From Borreliella lanei (GTDB taxonomy: Bacteria; Spirochaetota; Spirochaetia; Borreliales; Borreliaceae): a DNA stretch of 64,000 nt. Both the position numbers and the translations under genes were made by a program. Below, in pieces: positions 19,558 to 29,930 of the stretch. How positions within the stretch are numbered: position 1 is the first letter of the stretch; every line of letters starts with the position of its first letter. The notes below the pieces were generated by a model. It was not told the origin of the DNA and made no database searches. It worked only from the letters and a program-made list of their open reading frames with translations. The stretch is taken from the NCBI RefSeq assembly GCF_014205895.1, contig NZ_JACHFC010000001.1, forward strand, positions 186,001 to 250,000, read 5' to 3'.

Positions 19558-19599
19558 AAATTACTTTTAAAATCCTTACAATTAAATTATAATAATCAT

Positions 19600-20286
19600 A
19601 TGTTACATAATACAATGTTAATCGCAAGAATAATGAATATTAATACATTATTCTACGCAATGATTATTATCATTTTTGCACTCATTTCTTGCAATCACAA
19701 GAATATACAGTACGATAAGAGAATTAAAAAATTTTTAGATAAAAACAAAATTGAATATAAAATAGACTCAGAAAATGACTTTATAGCATTTAAAGATATC
19801 AACAATAACGAAAAAGAAGAGGTGATCATCAGATCAAGACTAAACTCATACAAAAATTCAAAAATAAGAGAAATATTTGGAATTGTGAAAGTATTTGATA
19901 TAAACACACAAAAAATAAAAGAAATATCTGACTCCCTTATGAGCGATAGTTATAACAACAGAGTATTCGGATCATGGGAGATTATTCATAATGCAGAAAG
20001 AGGAATCAACTCTTTAGTATATATTGTAAAAGCAGAAGAATTTGCAAGTGATACATTTTTGCTTGACGCAATTGACGAGATTGCCTCAACAATAACTATT
20101 TTCAAAAAAATAATAACAACCAACAACGAAAACATTGATAATAATGAAGCAAATAACAATACAAATGAATCAAATGAGCCGTCTACCTTAAAGCAAGAAA
20201 AAACAAATTCAACAAAAGAATCTAATAAAAATGAACTCAAAGAAGATCAAATCGAAGAAGAACTTCAAGAAATCAAAGCCCAATAA
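19600..20286 (+). CDS. Putative lipoprotein, unrecognised
   Basis: 228 residues. The N-terminal hydrophobic stretch ends in ALISC, a Borrelia-type lipobox with the lipid-bearing cysteine at position 31 if the first ATG (19600) is used. Later ATGs at residues 6, 12 and 21 are also possible, and none has a clear Shine-Dalgarno site. The mature part mixes beta-type segments up to ~165, then a low-complexity Asn/Glu/Lys tail with runs of Asn and Glu. Such tails are common in surface or periplasmic Borrelia proteins. It stands alone on the plus strand between two minus-strand operons and its stop is 8 bases from the convergent DUF192 gene. Matches B31 BB0664. Function unknown. Confidence 0.8.
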   Translation: MLHNTMLIARIMNINTLFYAMIIIIFALISCNHKNIQYDKRIKKFLDKNKIEYKIDSENDFIAFKDINNNEKEEVIIRSRLNSYKNSKIREIFGIVKVFDINTQKIKEISDSLMSDSYNNRVFGSWEIIHNAERGINSLVYIVKAEEFASDTFLLDAIDEIASTITIFKKIITTNNENIDNNEANNNTNESNEPSTLKQEKTNSTKESNKNELKEDQIEEELQEIKAQ

Positions 20287-20294
20287 TTTCAAAA

Positions 20295-20744
20295 TCATTC
20301 TACTAATAAAGAATTAATATCAAAGCAAAAATGCACCTTGTCACCTATTTTTATTTGAAATTTAGAAAATGAGCCCCTTGGAAGCTCAAGAGCATACTTT
20401 GCCTTATAAAGAGAATTAACATTTGCCCTAGAGTACGGTTCTAAATCATAAATCTCTTTAATAATTCCATTTGAATCAATATAAGCTATTTCAAGCAGCA
20501 AAGGTGTATTTTCCATCCAAAAAGATAAATTCTGCTCTTTTTTAAAAACAAAAAGCATTCCATTACCATATTCAACTTTTTCAGTACCCATGTAGCCTTT
20601 TGCCCTATCAAACTCATTAGATGCTATTTTTACAAAAAACTTAACCCCATTTATCACAACTTCTTTATCGTAAAAATGATCAGTAAAAGATAAAAAAAAC
20701 ATAGACAAAACTAAAAATAAACACCGTTTTAAAATTTTTTTCAA
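20295..20744 (-). CDS. DUF192 family exported protein
   Basis: 149 residues with a signal sequence (KKILKRCLFLVLSMFFLSFT) and a DUF192 domain ~25-145. Diagnostic pieces are AKGYMGTEKVEYGNGMLFVF, SFWMENTPLLLEIAYID and the closing ALELPRGSFSKFQIKIGD. The family is a small beta-rich exported protein of unknown function found in many bacteria and archaea. Translation appears to start at TTG 20742-20744, seven bases after TAGGG; no in-frame ATG precedes the signal. It is the third gene of a minus-strand cluster of small membrane or exported proteins running from 21540 to 20295. Matches B31 BB0663. Confidence 0.85.
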   Translation of the reverse strand: MKKILKRCLFLVLSMFFLSFTDHFYDKEVVINGVKFFVKIASNEFDRAKGYMGTEKVEYGNGMLFVFKKEQNLSFWMENTPLLLEIAYIDSNGIIKEIYDLEPYSRANVNSLYKAKYALELPRGSFSKFQIKIGDKVHFCFDINSLLVE

Positions 20745-20763
20745 TTATCAGCCCTATTAAAAA

Positions 20764-21174
20764 TCATTTATTATAATTTGAAATATAAGATTTTAAAGTC
20801 ATTCTTAAAATATTTTTATTTAAAACAATAATACAATCACCAAGATCCCATAAATAATTCAAAGGTGTTACCTGTGTAGCCTCGCCAAACTTTTTCTTTA
20901 CCTCAATAAAAATTGCATACTGAGATATTAATTTTTTATCAAAAACAAAAGTGTATGAAAACATTTTATTTTTGTCAAAATTAAAAACAGCATATTTTAA
21001 ATGGGTTTTAGCAATAAATTGTAAAGTTTGCTTCCTAGCATAAGGAAATTCAACTTCTTCAACATCATAATAAAAAATCGTACTCTTGAGAACATTCTCT
21101 TTAACAGACTCCATGCTAGAACCCATAACAAAAGATGTAAAAATAGAAAATAAATAAAAAACTGTAATACCCAT
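20764..21174 (-). CDS. Small exported protein, unrecognised
   Basis: 136 residues. Signal peptide in the first ~19 residues (GITVFYLFSIFTSFVMG), then a mature domain of alternating beta-type segments with aromatic residues (FYDVEEVEFPYARK, FSYTFVFDKKLISQYAIFIEVKKKFGEAT). One cysteine late in the sequence, no lipobox. ATG at 21172-21174 is ten bases after the zinc-ribbon gene, so the two are co-transcribed. I see no family assignment. Probably periplasmic. Matches B31 BB0662. Confidence 0.82.
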   Translation of the reverse strand: MGITVFYLFSIFTSFVMGSSMESVKENVLKSTIFYYDVEEVEFPYARKQTLQFIAKTHLKYAVFNFDKNKMFSYTFVFDKKLISQYAIFIEVKKKFGEATQVTPLNYLWDLGDCIIVLNKNILRMTLKSYISNYNK

Positions 21175-21183
21175 AAAAAGCCT

Positions 21184-21540
21184 TTAGCCATAAACAATAT
21201 AAAGAAAAAGTATAACAAATAAAAAACTTGAAAATAAATAAAGCAAAATATCAACATTAATCCCAAAATGGAAAAGCCTTACAAAGACTCTAGAAGCTGC
21301 TCTATCACTTACCACTCTTACTCTTTCTTTTCTTTTAAAGGGTTTTTCTTTAAGTTCTTGAAAAGGACTGTAGTGACAATTAGGACAGCCTTCTCCAAAA
21401 GAAGAAACTGGACCTACATGTCTACAATTTGGACATTCGATATCACCAAGCTTAGCAGCACAGTTGGGACAAACAGACCGATTAAGTCCAACTTTTTCAC
21501 CACATTGCTCGCAAAAAACTTCAAAATTTACCTTTGCCAA
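21184..21540 (-). CDS. Zinc-ribbon protein with C-terminal membrane anchor
   Basis: About 118 residues. The N-terminal half holds four Cys-x-x-Cys pairs (CEQC, CPNC, CPNC, CPNC), which make two treble-clef or zinc-ribbon modules back to back, ~8-58. The C-terminal third is one or two hydrophobic helices (~88-115). This is a cytoplasmic zinc module tethered to the membrane, a layout seen in many small bacterial proteins of unknown role. Start chosen at TTG 21538-21540, seven bases after GAGGAA, which gives AKVNFEVFCEQC; an in-frame TTG five codons earlier lies inside that ribosome site. First gene of the minus-strand cluster, divergent from era. Matches B31 BB0661. Confidence 0.85.
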   Translation of the reverse strand: MAKVNFEVFCEQCGEKVGLNRSVCPNCAAKLGDIECPNCRHVGPVSSFGEGCPNCHYSPFQELKEKPFKRKERVRVVSDRAASRVFVRLFHFGINVDILLYLFSSFLFVILFLYIVYG

Positions 21541-21644
21541 ACGAAAATTCCTCAAATTTTACTTAAAAATAAGTATTTAAAATACTATATAATTAATTAT
21601 AATAAAAAATGTATGAATATTACATATTTAAGGAATGCTAAAAC

Positions 21645-22517
21645 ATGAAATCGGGATTTGCAGCAATACTTGGTAGACCATCAACTGGGAAATCTACCCT
21701 TTTAAATTCAATATGCGGACATAAAATATCAATCATATCCCCCATTCCGCAAACAACTAGAAATAAAATAAAAGGAATCTTTACGGACGACAGAGGACAA
21801 ATTATTTTTATAGACACACCAGGATTTCATCTGAGTAAAAAAAAGTTTAATATTGCAATGATGAAAAACATACACTCTTCAATAGAAGAAGTTGAACTTA
21901 TTTTATACATAATAGACATTCAAGACAAACCTGGAGAAGAAGAAAATAAAATGCTAGAAATAATTAAAAAATCTAAAATTAAATTTTTAGTACTACTTAA
22001 TAAAATTGACCTTCAAAATACAAAAATAAAAGAAATAACACAATTTCTAAAAGAAAAAGGAATAGAAGATAGCAATATAATTAAAATATCTGCTGAAAAA
22101 AAAATTAACACAGAAGAATTAAAAAATAAAATTTATGAAAACTTTTCAGAAGGCCCACTTTATTATCCACAAGAATACTACACGGATCAAGAAATAAATT
22201 TTAGAATTAGTGAAATAATAAGAGAAAAGGCTATTGAAAACCTAAAAGAGGAGCTTCCTTATTCTTTGTATGTGGATATTAATACACTAGAAAATAAAAA
22301 AGGAAGTCTTTTTATAAGGGCAAATATTTTTGTAGCAAACGAAAGTCAAAAAGGAATAATTGTAGGAAAAAACGGGAAAGAAATAAAATCAATAGGAGAA
22401 AGAGCAAGAAAAACGATTTCAAAAATTTTTGAAACAAAATGCAACCTATTCCTACAGGTGAAACTTAAAAAAAATTGGAACAAGGAAGACAAGCTAATAA
22501 AAAGACTTATAAATTAA
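21645..22517 (+). CDS. era: GTPase Era
   Basis: Essential GTPase that helps 16S rRNA maturation and 30S assembly. 290 residues, normal length. G1 GRPSTGKS at ~10-17, switch region [11 protein letters not shown]3 DTPG, G4 NKID, then a C-terminal type II KH domain with the RNA-binding loop [15 protein letters not shown]. The ATG lies after a weak AAGGAATG stretch. It stands divergent from the zinc-ribbon gene. lysS follows 82 bases downstream with its own promoter. Confidence 0.97.
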   Translation: MKSGFAAILGRPSTGKSTLLNSICGHKISIISPIPQTTRNKIKGIFTDDRGQIIFIDTPGFHLSKKKFNIAMMKNIHSSIEEVELILYIIDIQDKPGEEENKMLEIIKKSKIKFLVLLNKIDLQNTKIKEITQFLKEKGIEDSNIIKISAEKKINTEELKNKIYENFSEGPLYYPQEYYTDQEINFRISEIIREKAIENLKEELPYSLYVDINTLENKKGSLFIRANIFVANESQKGIIVGKNGKEIKSIGERARKTISKIFETKCNLFLQVKLKKNWNKEDKLIKRLIN

Positions 22518-22542
22518 CATTTAGCTACAATTTTCTAAATTC

Positions 22543-22571
22543 TTGAAACTTGAAAAACAAAATGCTAAAAT
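22543..22571 (+). promoter_or_regulatory. Sigma-70 type promoter of lysS
   Basis: -35 TTGAAA (22543-22548), 17-base spacer, -10 TAAAAT (22566-22571) with an extended TGC before it. Transcription would begin near 22578, giving a leader of about 22 bases before the GTG. Confidence 0.7.
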
Positions 22572-22599
22572 TTACCTAAATTTAAATTAGGAATAAAAT

Positions 22600-24165
22600 G
22601 TGAAAACAGCGCATTGGGCAGATTTTTACGCAGAAAAAATAAAAAAAGAAAAAGGACCAAAAAACTTATACACAGTAGCATCGGGAATTACTCCATCTGG
22701 AACTGTGCACATTGGCAATTTTAGAGAAGTTATCTCGGTAGACCTTGTAGCAAGAGCTTTGAGAGACTCCGGATCAAAAGTAAGATTTATTTATTCTTGG
22801 GATAATTACGATGTATTTCGAAAAGTTCCCAAAAATATGCCAGAACAAGAACTTCTTACAACTTATTTAAGGCAAGCAATAACAAGGGTCCCTGATACAA
22901 GAAGCCATAAAACAAGTTATGCAAGGGCTAATGAAATTGAATTTGAAAAATATCTGCCTGTAGTGGGGATCAATCCTGAATTCATTGACCAAAGTAAACA
23001 ATATACCAACAACGCTTATGCAAACCAAATAAAATTTGCACTTGATCATAAAAAAGAGCTCTCTGAAGTATTAAACGAATATAGAACTTCAAAGCTTGAA
23101 GAAAATTGGTATCCAATCAGTATATTTTGTACAAAATGCAATAGAGATACAACAACTGTAAATAATTATGACAATAATTACTCTGTTAAATACTCATGTG
23201 AATGTGGAAATCAAGAATCTCTAGATATAAGAACCACATGGGCAATTAAACTTCCTTGGAGAATAGATTGGCCTATGAGATGGAAATATGAAAAAGTCGA
23301 CTTTGAACCTGCAGGAAAAGACCACCACAGCAGTGGCGGTAGTTTTGATACATCTAAAAATATTGTAAAAATTTTTCAAGGTAGCCCCCCTGTAACATTT
23401 CAATATGATTTTATTTCAATAAAAGGCCGCGGCGGGAAAATATCCTCCTCATCAGGAGATGTCATATCGCTTAAAGATGTTCTTGAGGTCTATACCCCGG
23501 AGGTCACAAGATTTCTATTTGCCGCTACAAAGCCAAATACTGAATTTTCAATCTCATTTGATCTTGACGTAATTAAAATATACGAAGATTACGACAAGTT
23601 TGAAAGAATCTACTATGGAGTAGAAGATATAAAAGAAGAAAAAAAAAGAGCATTTAAAAGAATTTATGAGCTATCTCAACCATACATGCCAAGCAAAAAA
23701 ATCCCTTATCAAATCGGATTTAGACATTTAAGTGTAATCTGTCAAATATTTGAAAATAATATAAATAAAATTCTAAATTACTTGAAAAACGTTCAAGAAG
23801 ATCAAAAAGACAAACTAATAAATAAAATAAACTGTGCAATTAATTGGATAAGAGACTTTGCACCTGAAGATTTCAAATTTTCATTAAGATCTAAATTTGA
23901 CAATATAGAAATACTAGAAGAAAATAGCAAAAAAGCAATTAATGAACTTTTAGATTTTTTAAAGAAAAATTTTGAAATTGCTACAGAACAAGACATTCAA
24001 AACGAAATATATAAAATTTCAAGAGAAAATAATATAGAACCCGCTTTATTTTTTAAGCAAATTTATAAAATTTTAATCAACAAAGAAAAAGGGCCCAAAT
24101 TAGCTGGATTTATCAAAATAATTGGTATTGATCGCTTTGAAAAAATTGCAAGTAAATATATTTAA
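22600..24165 (+). CDS. lysS: Lysyl-tRNA synthetase, class I type
   Basis: Charges tRNA-Lys with lysine. 521 residues with class I motifs: HIGN at 37-40 and a KMSKS-like loop KISSSSG at ~280-286. The class II LysRS motifs are absent. A zinc-finger-like insertion with CTKC and CECG lies at ~176-205. Class I LysRS is typical of archaea and a minority of bacteria; its presence in Borrelia is established. Starts at GTG 22600-22602 behind AGGA; the preceding ATG is followed at once by a stop in its frame. A strong sigma-70 type promoter lies just upstream, and the gene ends at a hairpin shared with gpmA. Confidence 0.97.
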   Translation: MKTAHWADFYAEKIKKEKGPKNLYTVASGITPSGTVHIGNFREVISVDLVARALRDSGSKVRFIYSWDNYDVFRKVPKNMPEQELLTTYLRQAITRVPDTRSHKTSYARANEIEFEKYLPVVGINPEFIDQSKQYTNNAYANQIKFALDHKKELSEVLNEYRTSKLEENWYPISIFCTKCNRDTTTVNNYDNNYSVKYSCECGNQESLDIRTTWAIKLPWRIDWPMRWKYEKVDFEPAGKDHHSSGGSFDTSKNIVKIFQGSPPVTFQYDFISIKGRGGKISSSSGDVISLKDVLEVYTPEVTRFLFAATKPNTEFSISFDLDVIKIYEDYDKFERIYYGVEDIKEEKKRAFKRIYELSQPYMPSKKIPYQIGFRHLSVICQIFENNINKILNYLKNVQEDQKDKLINKINCAINWIRDFAPEDFKFSLRSKFDNIEILEENSKKAINELLDFLKKNFEIATEQDIQNEIYKISRENNIEPALFFKQIYKILINKEKGPKLAGFIKIIGIDRFEKIASKYI

Positions 24166-24183
24166 GCCTTAAAATGATAAAAA

Positions 24184-24209
24184 AATAAGTCATAATTATA
24201 TGACTTATT
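24184..24209. terminator. Shared hairpin between lysS and gpmA
   Basis: Perfect 11-bp stem AATAAGTCATA / TATGACTTATT with loop ATTA, between two convergent genes. Works in either direction. Confidence 0.75.
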
Positions 24210-24232
24210 AACACTTTAATACAAATAAATCG

Positions 24233-24979
24233 TTACTTTAACTTTCCTTGACTAGCAACAGATTCCATTGCCTTTTTAATTTTGCTTTCATCACCTAAAT
24301 AGTAATGCTTAATAGGGTTTAAATCTTTATCTAATTCGTAAACTAAAGGAATGCCTGTGGGAATGTTAAGCTTTAAAACATCTTCTTCACTTAAATTGTC
24401 AAGATATTTAACAAGCGCTCTTAAAGAATTACCATGAGCAGCAACAACAACTTTTTTACCTTCAAGAACTTCTTTTGCAATCTCATCAGTCCAATAAGGA
24501 ATAACTCTTGCAACAGTATCTTTAAGACACTCTGTTGAAGGAAGCTCCCTTTTAGGAATATATTTATATCTTGGGTCTTTTATGGGATGACGATCATCAG
24601 ACTCATCCAAAGACATTGGTGGCACATCATAACTACGTCTCCAAATTAAAACCTTATCTTCCCCATATTTTGCAGCTGTTTCTGACTTATTTAAACCTTG
24701 CAAAGCCCCATAATGTCTCTCATTCAACCTCCAGGTTTTTTTTACACTAATATAAGATTGACCTAGTTCTCGCAAAATAATATTTAAAGTGTCATTAGCC
24801 CTTGACAATAAAGAGCTAAAGGCAATATCAAAAGAATAACCTTCTTGCTTGAGAAGCAAGCCCGCCTCTACAGCCTCATCGATGCCTTTATTAGAAAGTT
24901 TAACATCTGTCCAACCAGTAAAAAGATTTTCTCTGTTCCATTCACTCTCTCCGTGTCTTACTAAAACTAATTTATACAT
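24233..24979 (-). CDS. gpmA: Phosphoglycerate mutase, 2,3-bisphosphoglycerate-dependent
   Basis: Glycolytic enzyme that interconverts 3- and 2-phosphoglycerate. 248 residues, standard for dPGM. The phospho-histidine His9 is in [10 protein letters not shown]; the second histidine is in [26 protein letters not shown] is present. Cofactor dependence is inferred from the family. ATG 24977-24979 behind AGGAG, with a well-formed TTGACT/TATAAT promoter upstream. Single-gene unit, convergent with lysS. Confidence 0.97.
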   Translation of the reverse strand: MYKLVLVRHGESEWNRENLFTGWTDVKLSNKGIDEAVEAGLLLKQEGYSFDIAFSSLLSRANDTLNIILRELGQSYISVKKTWRLNERHYGALQGLNKSETAAKYGEDKVLIWRRSYDVPPMSLDESDDRHPIKDPRYKYIPKRELPSTECLKDTVARVIPYWTDEIAKEVLEGKKVVVAAHGNSLRALVKYLDNLSEEDVLKLNIPTGIPLVYELDKDLNPIKHYYLGDESKIKKAMESVASQGKLK

Positions 24980-25018
24980 AAAATCTCCTGCATATTATTT
25001 TATTTACCAATACTAATA

Positions 25019-25046
25019 ATTATAAATTAGCACAAAATCTAGTCAA
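25019..25046 (-). promoter_or_regulatory. Sigma-70 type promoter of gpmA
   Basis: On the minus strand TTGACT (25046-25041), 16-base spacer, TATAAT (25024-25019). Close to consensus at both boxes. Confidence 0.72.
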
Positions 25047-25123
25047 GATTTCAACCTTAATTAAATAATGATATACTTTAAAATATATTGGGCTTTAAGT
25101 TCATCAAGCAAGGAAAAGAATTT

Positions 25124-25810
25124 ATGGAAAATCAAAAAAGTTTGGTAGCAAAATATGCAATTGATCACTATATCAAAAGCAATATGAACCTTGGGATCGG
25201 AACAGGTACAACTATTTATTATGCAATAAAATATTTAAGCGAAAAGATAAAATCGGGCAGCTTGAAAAATTTAAAATTCTATACAACAAGTAGCGATACA
25301 AAATATTTACTCTCAAAAGAACAAATTCCTTATGAATCAAATTTTTCAAAACTTAACAAAAATCTAGACATTGCAATTGATGGCGCTGATGAAATTTTAT
25401 TAGAAAAAAAAAGCTTAATAAAAGGAATGGGGGGTGCTCATCTAATGGAGAAAGTAATAGCTTACAATTCAGAAACATTGCTAATAATAGCAGATGAAAC
25501 AAAAATTGTAAAAAAATTGGGAACAAAAATGCCTATCCCTATAGAAGTTGCCCAAAGTGCTGTTGGATTTATTATGACTAGACTTGAAGAAATGAATTTA
25601 GACGCAACCTTAAGAATTTGTAACGAAAAAAAAGGGCCCACTATAACTGATAACAATAATTATATCTTAGATGTAAAAATGCATGTGGAAAATCCTGAAG
25701 GAACAGAAAAATACTTTAAACTATTTCCAGGTATACTTGAAATTGGAATATTCAACCACAAAAACACAAAAATAGTTTATTACCAAAACAAACAAATCAA
25801 GGAAGCCTAA
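25124..25810 (+). CDS. rpiA: Ribose-5-phosphate isomerase A
   Basis: Interconverts ribulose-5-phosphate and ribose-5-phosphate in the non-oxidative pentose phosphate pathway, feeding nucleotide synthesis. 228 residues from ATG 25124, eleven codons shorter than an upstream in-frame TTG; AAGGAAAA sits 8 bases before this ATG. Family motifs: LGIGTGTT near the N-terminus, DGADE ([10 protein letters not shown]) with catalytic Asp/Glu, [11 protein letters not shown] with the catalytic Lys, and a conserved NYILDVK near the end. The last 14 bases overlap the tail of the convergent HemW-like gene. Confidence 0.96.
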   Translation: MENQKSLVAKYAIDHYIKSNMNLGIGTGTTIYYAIKYLSEKIKSGSLKNLKFYTTSSDTKYLLSKEQIPYESNFSKLNKNLDIAIDGADEILLEKKSLIKGMGGAHLMEKVIAYNSETLLIIADETKIVKKLGTKMPIPIEVAQSAVGFIMTRLEEMNLDATLRICNEKKGPTITDNNNYILDVKMHVENPEGTEKYFKLFPGILEIGIFNHKNTKIVYYQNKQIKEA

Positions 25811-26927
25811 ATTTCACTTTAAAAAAGTTATCATCAAAATAGTTTATAATTTTTACTAAATAAAAATCCAACTTAAACCTTTCATACCCTTTTAACAACA
25901 TAATATTATTATCAAAAACAAACTTTCTACTTAAAGTTGAGCAGTAATTAATAAACTGAATAAATTGTTTTTCATTATACTCAAATCTAAGCCTAAGAGA
26001 TTGCATGCTGACACCTTGAATAGTTCCAAGCCCTTGAATAAAATGATAAATAAAAAACTCTAAATCCTCTAACAATTTAAACGTTACCAAGTGATTAGCT
26101 TTAACAAAACCATAATCTTTTCTAATCAAAGCTCTTACATTATTATACTTGTCATTACAAAAGAGCAAGCTTACAGCATGCAATCCTAATCCTAAATACG
26201 GCTTTAACTCCCAATTTAGCTTATTGTGTTTGCTCTCATGTCCCTTTAATGCAAAATTAGTAATTTCATAATTAATGTAGCCACTAGATTCTAAACACTC
26301 AAGAGCACAAAACCAAAGCTTTTCCGAATTAATACTGTTATCAAAATCTCTTAAAATAAGGCCTTTCTTTTCACATATAAAATCGCTAAAACAAATATGC
26401 TCAGGCATATATGAAAGCAATTCTTTCAAATCTTGCTTTAGATGAGATTTTTTTTGCAAAGGCATATTTATAGTCATGTCAATATTCAAATCAAAAGGAA
26501 ACTTTCTAATATTTTTAATCAAAATATTCAATTTTTCATAAGAAATTTCAGGCATCCCTACAATCTTTCTAAACTCTAAAGAAAAACTTTGAACATTAAG
26601 ATTAATTCGAGTAATACAAAATTCATCCAAAAGTTTGAATTTTTCAAAATCAACATAACCTGGAATAATTTCTAAAGTAAATTCTTCTAATAAAGCCAAA
26701 TTAATATATTTGGACAAAGAAGTGAAAATAAATTTTAAATTATCTTGCCTGCATAAACAAAAATCTACATGCTTAATGTAAAGTGTTTTTATAATTGGAT
26801 AACCTAACAAGGTTAAATGACATTTTAATTCCTCTAAAATTCTATTAAAAATGCTAAAATCTTTACAACAAAATGACAAATTAATATAAAGGCTTAACTC
26901 GATAAGAGGTAAAAGATCTACTCTCAT
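25797..26927 (-). CDS. HemW/HemN-like protein lacking the radical-SAM cysteine motif
   Basis: Related to oxygen-independent coproporphyrinogen oxidase-like HemW. 376 residues, right length. Family landmarks are visible: LYINLSFC at ~13-20 where HemW has [62 protein letters not shown]. The CX3CX2C cluster motif that binds the iron-sulfur centre is missing: after Cys20 the sequence runs CKDFSIF, leaving only Cys20-Cys21. The GGGTP segment is also lost (IKHVDFC in its place). It should therefore not work as a radical-SAM enzyme. Borrelia has no heme synthesis and little iron use, which fits. The ATG at 26925-26927 is clear. Listed as hemN in older annotation. Confidence 0.88.
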   Translation of the reverse strand: MRVDLLPLIELSLYINLSFCCKDFSIFNRILEELKCHLTLLGYPIIKTLYIKHVDFCLCRQDNLKFIFTSLSKYINLALLEEFTLEIIPGYVDFEKFKLLDEFCITRINLNVQSFSLEFRKIVGMPEISYEKLNILIKNIRKFPFDLNIDMTINMPLQKKSHLKQDLKELLSYMPEHICFSDFICEKKGLILRDFDNSINSEKLWFCALECLESSGYINYEITNFALKGHESKHNKLNWELKPYLGLGLHAVSLLFCNDKYNNVRALIRKDYGFVKANHLVTFKLLEDLEFFIYHFIQGLGTIQGVSMQSLRLRFEYNEKQFIQFINYCSTLSRKFVFDNNIMLLKGYERFKLDFYLVKIINYFDDNFFKVKFRLP

Positions 26928-27035
26928 AATTGGTCTTTTAAAAATTTAGGTTTAATTATAACATATATAAAGTACAAATATTAAAATATATTTAAAAAAT
27001 ATAATAAACAAGGGAGCTTTGAAGGAGATTTTTTA

Positions 27036-27866
27036 ATGACCAAAGACTACTACAATATACTTGGAATACAAAAAAATGCCAGTAATGAAGAAATCAAAAA
27101 AGCTTACAAAAAATTGGCAATAAAATATCACCCGGACAAAAACAAGGGAAATAAAATAGCTGAAGAAAAGTTTAAAGAAATAAATGAAGCTTATGAAATT
27201 TTATCTTCTCCTGATAAAAAAAGAAATTATGACTCTTTGGATAGCACCAATTTTAATGGCAACAGTGACCATTTTGAAAGAGAATTTAGCAGCACAAGAT
27301 TTGGCAATTTTGAAGATTTAGATTTTTTTTCCAAAATCTTTGGAGGATCTTCAAGGAAAACAGCAGACAGAGAAATAACTGTAAATATTTCACTTTATGA
27401 TGCTTATATGGGAAGTAAAAAAATAATACTTATAAACAACAAAAAAATTGAAATAATAATCCCAAAAGGAACATTAGAAACAACTAAAATAAAAATAAAC
27501 AACAAAGGTCCTATTAATCCAATTTCTGGAACAAAAGGAAGCTTAATAGTTAAATTTAATATATCAAGTTATAAAAATTTTAAACTGAATGAAAAAACCT
27601 TAGAAACAACAATAGAGGTTTATCCGTGGGAAATAGCTTTAGGTTGCGAAAAACTATTTGAAACAATTGAAGGGAAAAAAATAAAACTTAAAATTCCTTC
27701 GGATGCAAAAAATGGAGAAATTCTGAACTTAAAAGGATTAGGAATGCCCATAATTGGAAGTAGCTCAAAAAGGGATCTTAAAGTCACTTTGATAGTAAAA
27801 ATTCCTAAAATAATAAATAATGAAGTAAAAACTATTTACGAAAGATTAAAAGAAATATACAGCTAA
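27036..27866 (+). CDS. DnaJ/CbpA-like co-chaperone without zinc finger
   Basis: J-domain protein of 276 residues that stimulates an Hsp70. J domain ~1-68 with the essential HPD at 32-34 (IKYHPDKN). A short Phe/Asp/Gly linker follows (~70-110), then the C-terminal substrate-binding beta domains with [15 protein letters not shown] and LKGLGMP. The CxxCxGxG zinc repeats of full DnaJ are absent, so it is a type II protein like CbpA, shortened at its C-terminal end. ATG behind a perfect AAGGAG. It overlaps the tail of the convergent gene by four bases. Confidence 0.92.
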   Translation: MTKDYYNILGIQKNASNEEIKKAYKKLAIKYHPDKNKGNKIAEEKFKEINEAYEILSSPDKKRNYDSLDSTNFNGNSDHFEREFSSTRFGNFEDLDFFSKIFGGSSRKTADREITVNISLYDAYMGSKKIILINNKKIEIIIPKGTLETTKIKINNKGPINPISGTKGSLIVKFNISSYKNFKLNEKTLETTIEVYPWEIALGCEKLFETIEGKKIKLKIPSDAKNGEILNLKGLGMPIIGSSSKRDLKVTLIVKIPKIINNEVKTIYERLKEIYS

Positions 27867-29005
27867 AGTGTTTCTAAAAATAAATGACCAAAATTTTTTA
27901 AATTTGCCTCCCAGCCCGATCTATATTCATTAAATTTATTTATTTTAGATTCATATTCTTTGATTCCGTCCTCAATATTATCAAAATTCTTAGTAATATC
28001 CACTGAAAACTGAAAAACATCCCCTTGTCTGGGGGCAAGAGTAAAAAAGGCAAATTTCCAATTTCCAGAATTTATAGTAGATACAATTCTTTTTTGGAAA
28101 ACATAATCAGAGATTAAAACAAATTTTTGAAACTCTTTTCTTCGCAAATAAATAAGCTCATTCCACTCGTTAAAAATAGCATCTGGTAATTCGTTTAAAC
28201 CAATCTCAATTATATTATTGATAGATAAAAGAATTTGTAAAATTTCTAATAAATTTAAATAATAGCTATCAAAACATTGAATTGTAATTTCAAGCAAAGC
28301 AATTTTTATAAGCAGTTTAGAAATGTCAAGACTATGATCTTTCATGATTTTATCAATTCTCTCTTTTGTGTGATCTATAATAAATTTTTTATGAGTTTCT
28401 TTAATATTGCTACTTTTTTTAATTTGCTCTACTTTTTCATAATAATCATTAATTTCTTTATTAATTACATCTAAATTATTACTATTGGCCTCATTGGAGA
28501 AAAAATCCAATGAATTGCTAAGTCGATCTAAAAATTCTTCTTGAATAAAAAATGTAGCAATTCTTATGCAAGAAAATGGAGCTTTGCTCTTTTTTTCAAA
28601 ATTTTCAATTTTTTGTTTAAGATCTACTCTAAAATTTAAATATTTAAGCTTGTCTAAAAATTTATTAAAACAGGAAACATCTTCTAACAATTCATCTTCA
28701 TGAATGTCTAAAAATTGAGAATTAGGATGATATTTTCTTATCAAATTTTTAATAATAAGTAAAGTATCTAAAAAAATAGCTTTATTGGCACCCCAAGATT
28801 TATTGATGCTGGGATTAAAATCCCTATAAATCTTATCCAAAAACACAAGTTTATCTTTTAGCAAATTAGCATCGTTAATAAGGCTTGACTGTTCTCGATA
28901 AGAATAATAATTTATTAAACTATACCTAAAAATACTAAAATTAAGATATTTTTGAAAATCGAAAAATCTATAAAATCCTAATGAACCAAAATCAAAAAAC
29001 TTCAT
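27863..29005 (-). CDS. Unrecognised 380-residue protein downstream of secF
   Basis: I do not recognise this family. The protein is largely helical, Lys/Glu/Asn/Ile-rich, without signal peptide or membrane helix, so probably cytoplasmic. Charged segments around 150-260 could form coiled coil ([19 protein letters not shown]). The C-terminal third holds a more ordered part with [20 protein letters not shown]. The ATG is 25 bases after secF, so it lies in the yajC-secD-secF operon, but no link to secretion can be read from sequence. Matches B31 BB0654. Its last four bases overlap the dnaJ-like gene. Confidence 0.82.
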   Translation of the reverse strand: MKFFDFGSLGFYRFFDFQKYLNFSIFRYSLINYYSYREQSSLINDANLLKDKLVFLDKIYRDFNPSINKSWGANKAIFLDTLLIIKNLIRKYHPNSQFLDIHEDELLEDVSCFNKFLDKLKYLNFRVDLKQKIENFEKKSKAPFSCIRIATFFIQEEFLDRLSNSLDFFSNEANSNNLDVINKEINDYYEKVEQIKKSSNIKETHKKFIIDHTKERIDKIMKDHSLDISKLLIKIALLEITIQCFDSYYLNLLEILQILLSINNIIEIGLNELPDAIFNEWNELIYLRRKEFQKFVLISDYVFQKRIVSTINSGNWKFAFFTLAPRQGDVFQFSVDITKNFDNIEDGIKEYESKINKFNEYRSGWEANLKNFGHLFLETL

Positions 29006-29030
29006 GCCACAATATCATCTTATTTAAAAT

Positions 29031-29930
29031 CTACTTTATCTTTTTATACAGATTTAAAAGTATTGGAGACGCTATAAATAGAGAAGAATAAGTTCCAACA
29101 ATTACCCCTACCATAAATATCAAAGAAAAATCTTTTATAGATCCTTCAGTAAACACATAAATAGAAAATACTGCAACAAATGTTGTAACTGACGTCAAAA
29201 CAGTTCTTGATAAAGTTTGACTAATGCTTATATTTAATACATTTAAAAATGTGTTATCGGTTAATCGCTTAACATTATCTCTAATCCTATCAAAAATAAT
29301 TATTGTGTCGTTTAAAGAATATCCAATAATGGTAAGTATTGCCACAATAATATAGCTATTAATCTCTATTCTAAATACCCCTAAAAAAGCAACTATAAAA
29401 AATATATCATGAAGTATTGAAAGTATGGAAGCAATAGCATAACTTAGTTTAAATCTTAAAGTTATATAAATCAAAATCAAGATAAATGTTCCTAATACCA
29501 AAAATATTGACCTAATTCTCAAAGTAGAAGAAAAACTTGAATCAATAAAATAAGAATCCAAAACTTCAATATCAGCATTAAATGTTTTTTTAAGTTTATC
29601 TAATATTGTTTTTTGAACTTCTGTTTTAAAAGCATAATCAATAACATCAGACTTTACCATAATAGAGAATTCACTTTTATTCTCATTTGGCGAAAAAATA
29701 CTATTAACATCTAAAGCCCTATAAATCGGAGAGAATATTTCTTTAATTTCATTTTCTTTGATATTTGATTTTTCTATTGAAAGATTAATATTAACCCTAG
29801 AAGAAAAATCTATTCCCCAATTGTATCCACCATGATAAAAAAAAGTATAAATAAGCCCAACCAAAATCAAAACTACACTAACAATTAAAACATTACTTCC
29901 ATATTTTGAAAAATTAATTACTCTTTGCAT
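29031..29930 (-). CDS. secF: Protein-export membrane protein SecF
   Basis: With SecD, uses the proton gradient to help pull proteins across the membrane after SecYEG. 299 residues. First helix ~17-35, a periplasmic domain ~40-130 with GIDFSS, then five helices including the conserved ALLSILHDI-type segment (SILSILHDIFFI), LTIIGYSLNDTIIIFDRIRDN and a final VGVIVGTYSSLFIASPILL. Overlaps secD by 17 bases; ATG at 29928-29930. Confidence 0.96.
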   Translation of the reverse strand: MQRVINFSKYGSNVLIVSVVLILVGLIYTFFYHGGYNWGIDFSSRVNINLSIEKSNIKENEIKEIFSPIYRALDVNSIFSPNENKSEFSIMVKSDVIDYAFKTEVQKTILDKLKKTFNADIEVLDSYFIDSSFSSTLRIRSIFLVLGTFILILIYITLRFKLSYAIASILSILHDIFFIVAFLGVFRIEINSYIIVAILTIIGYSLNDTIIIFDRIRDNVKRLTDNTFLNVLNISISQTLSRTVLTSVTTFVAVFSIYVFTEGSIKDFSLIFMVGVIVGTYSSLFIASPILLNLYKKIK

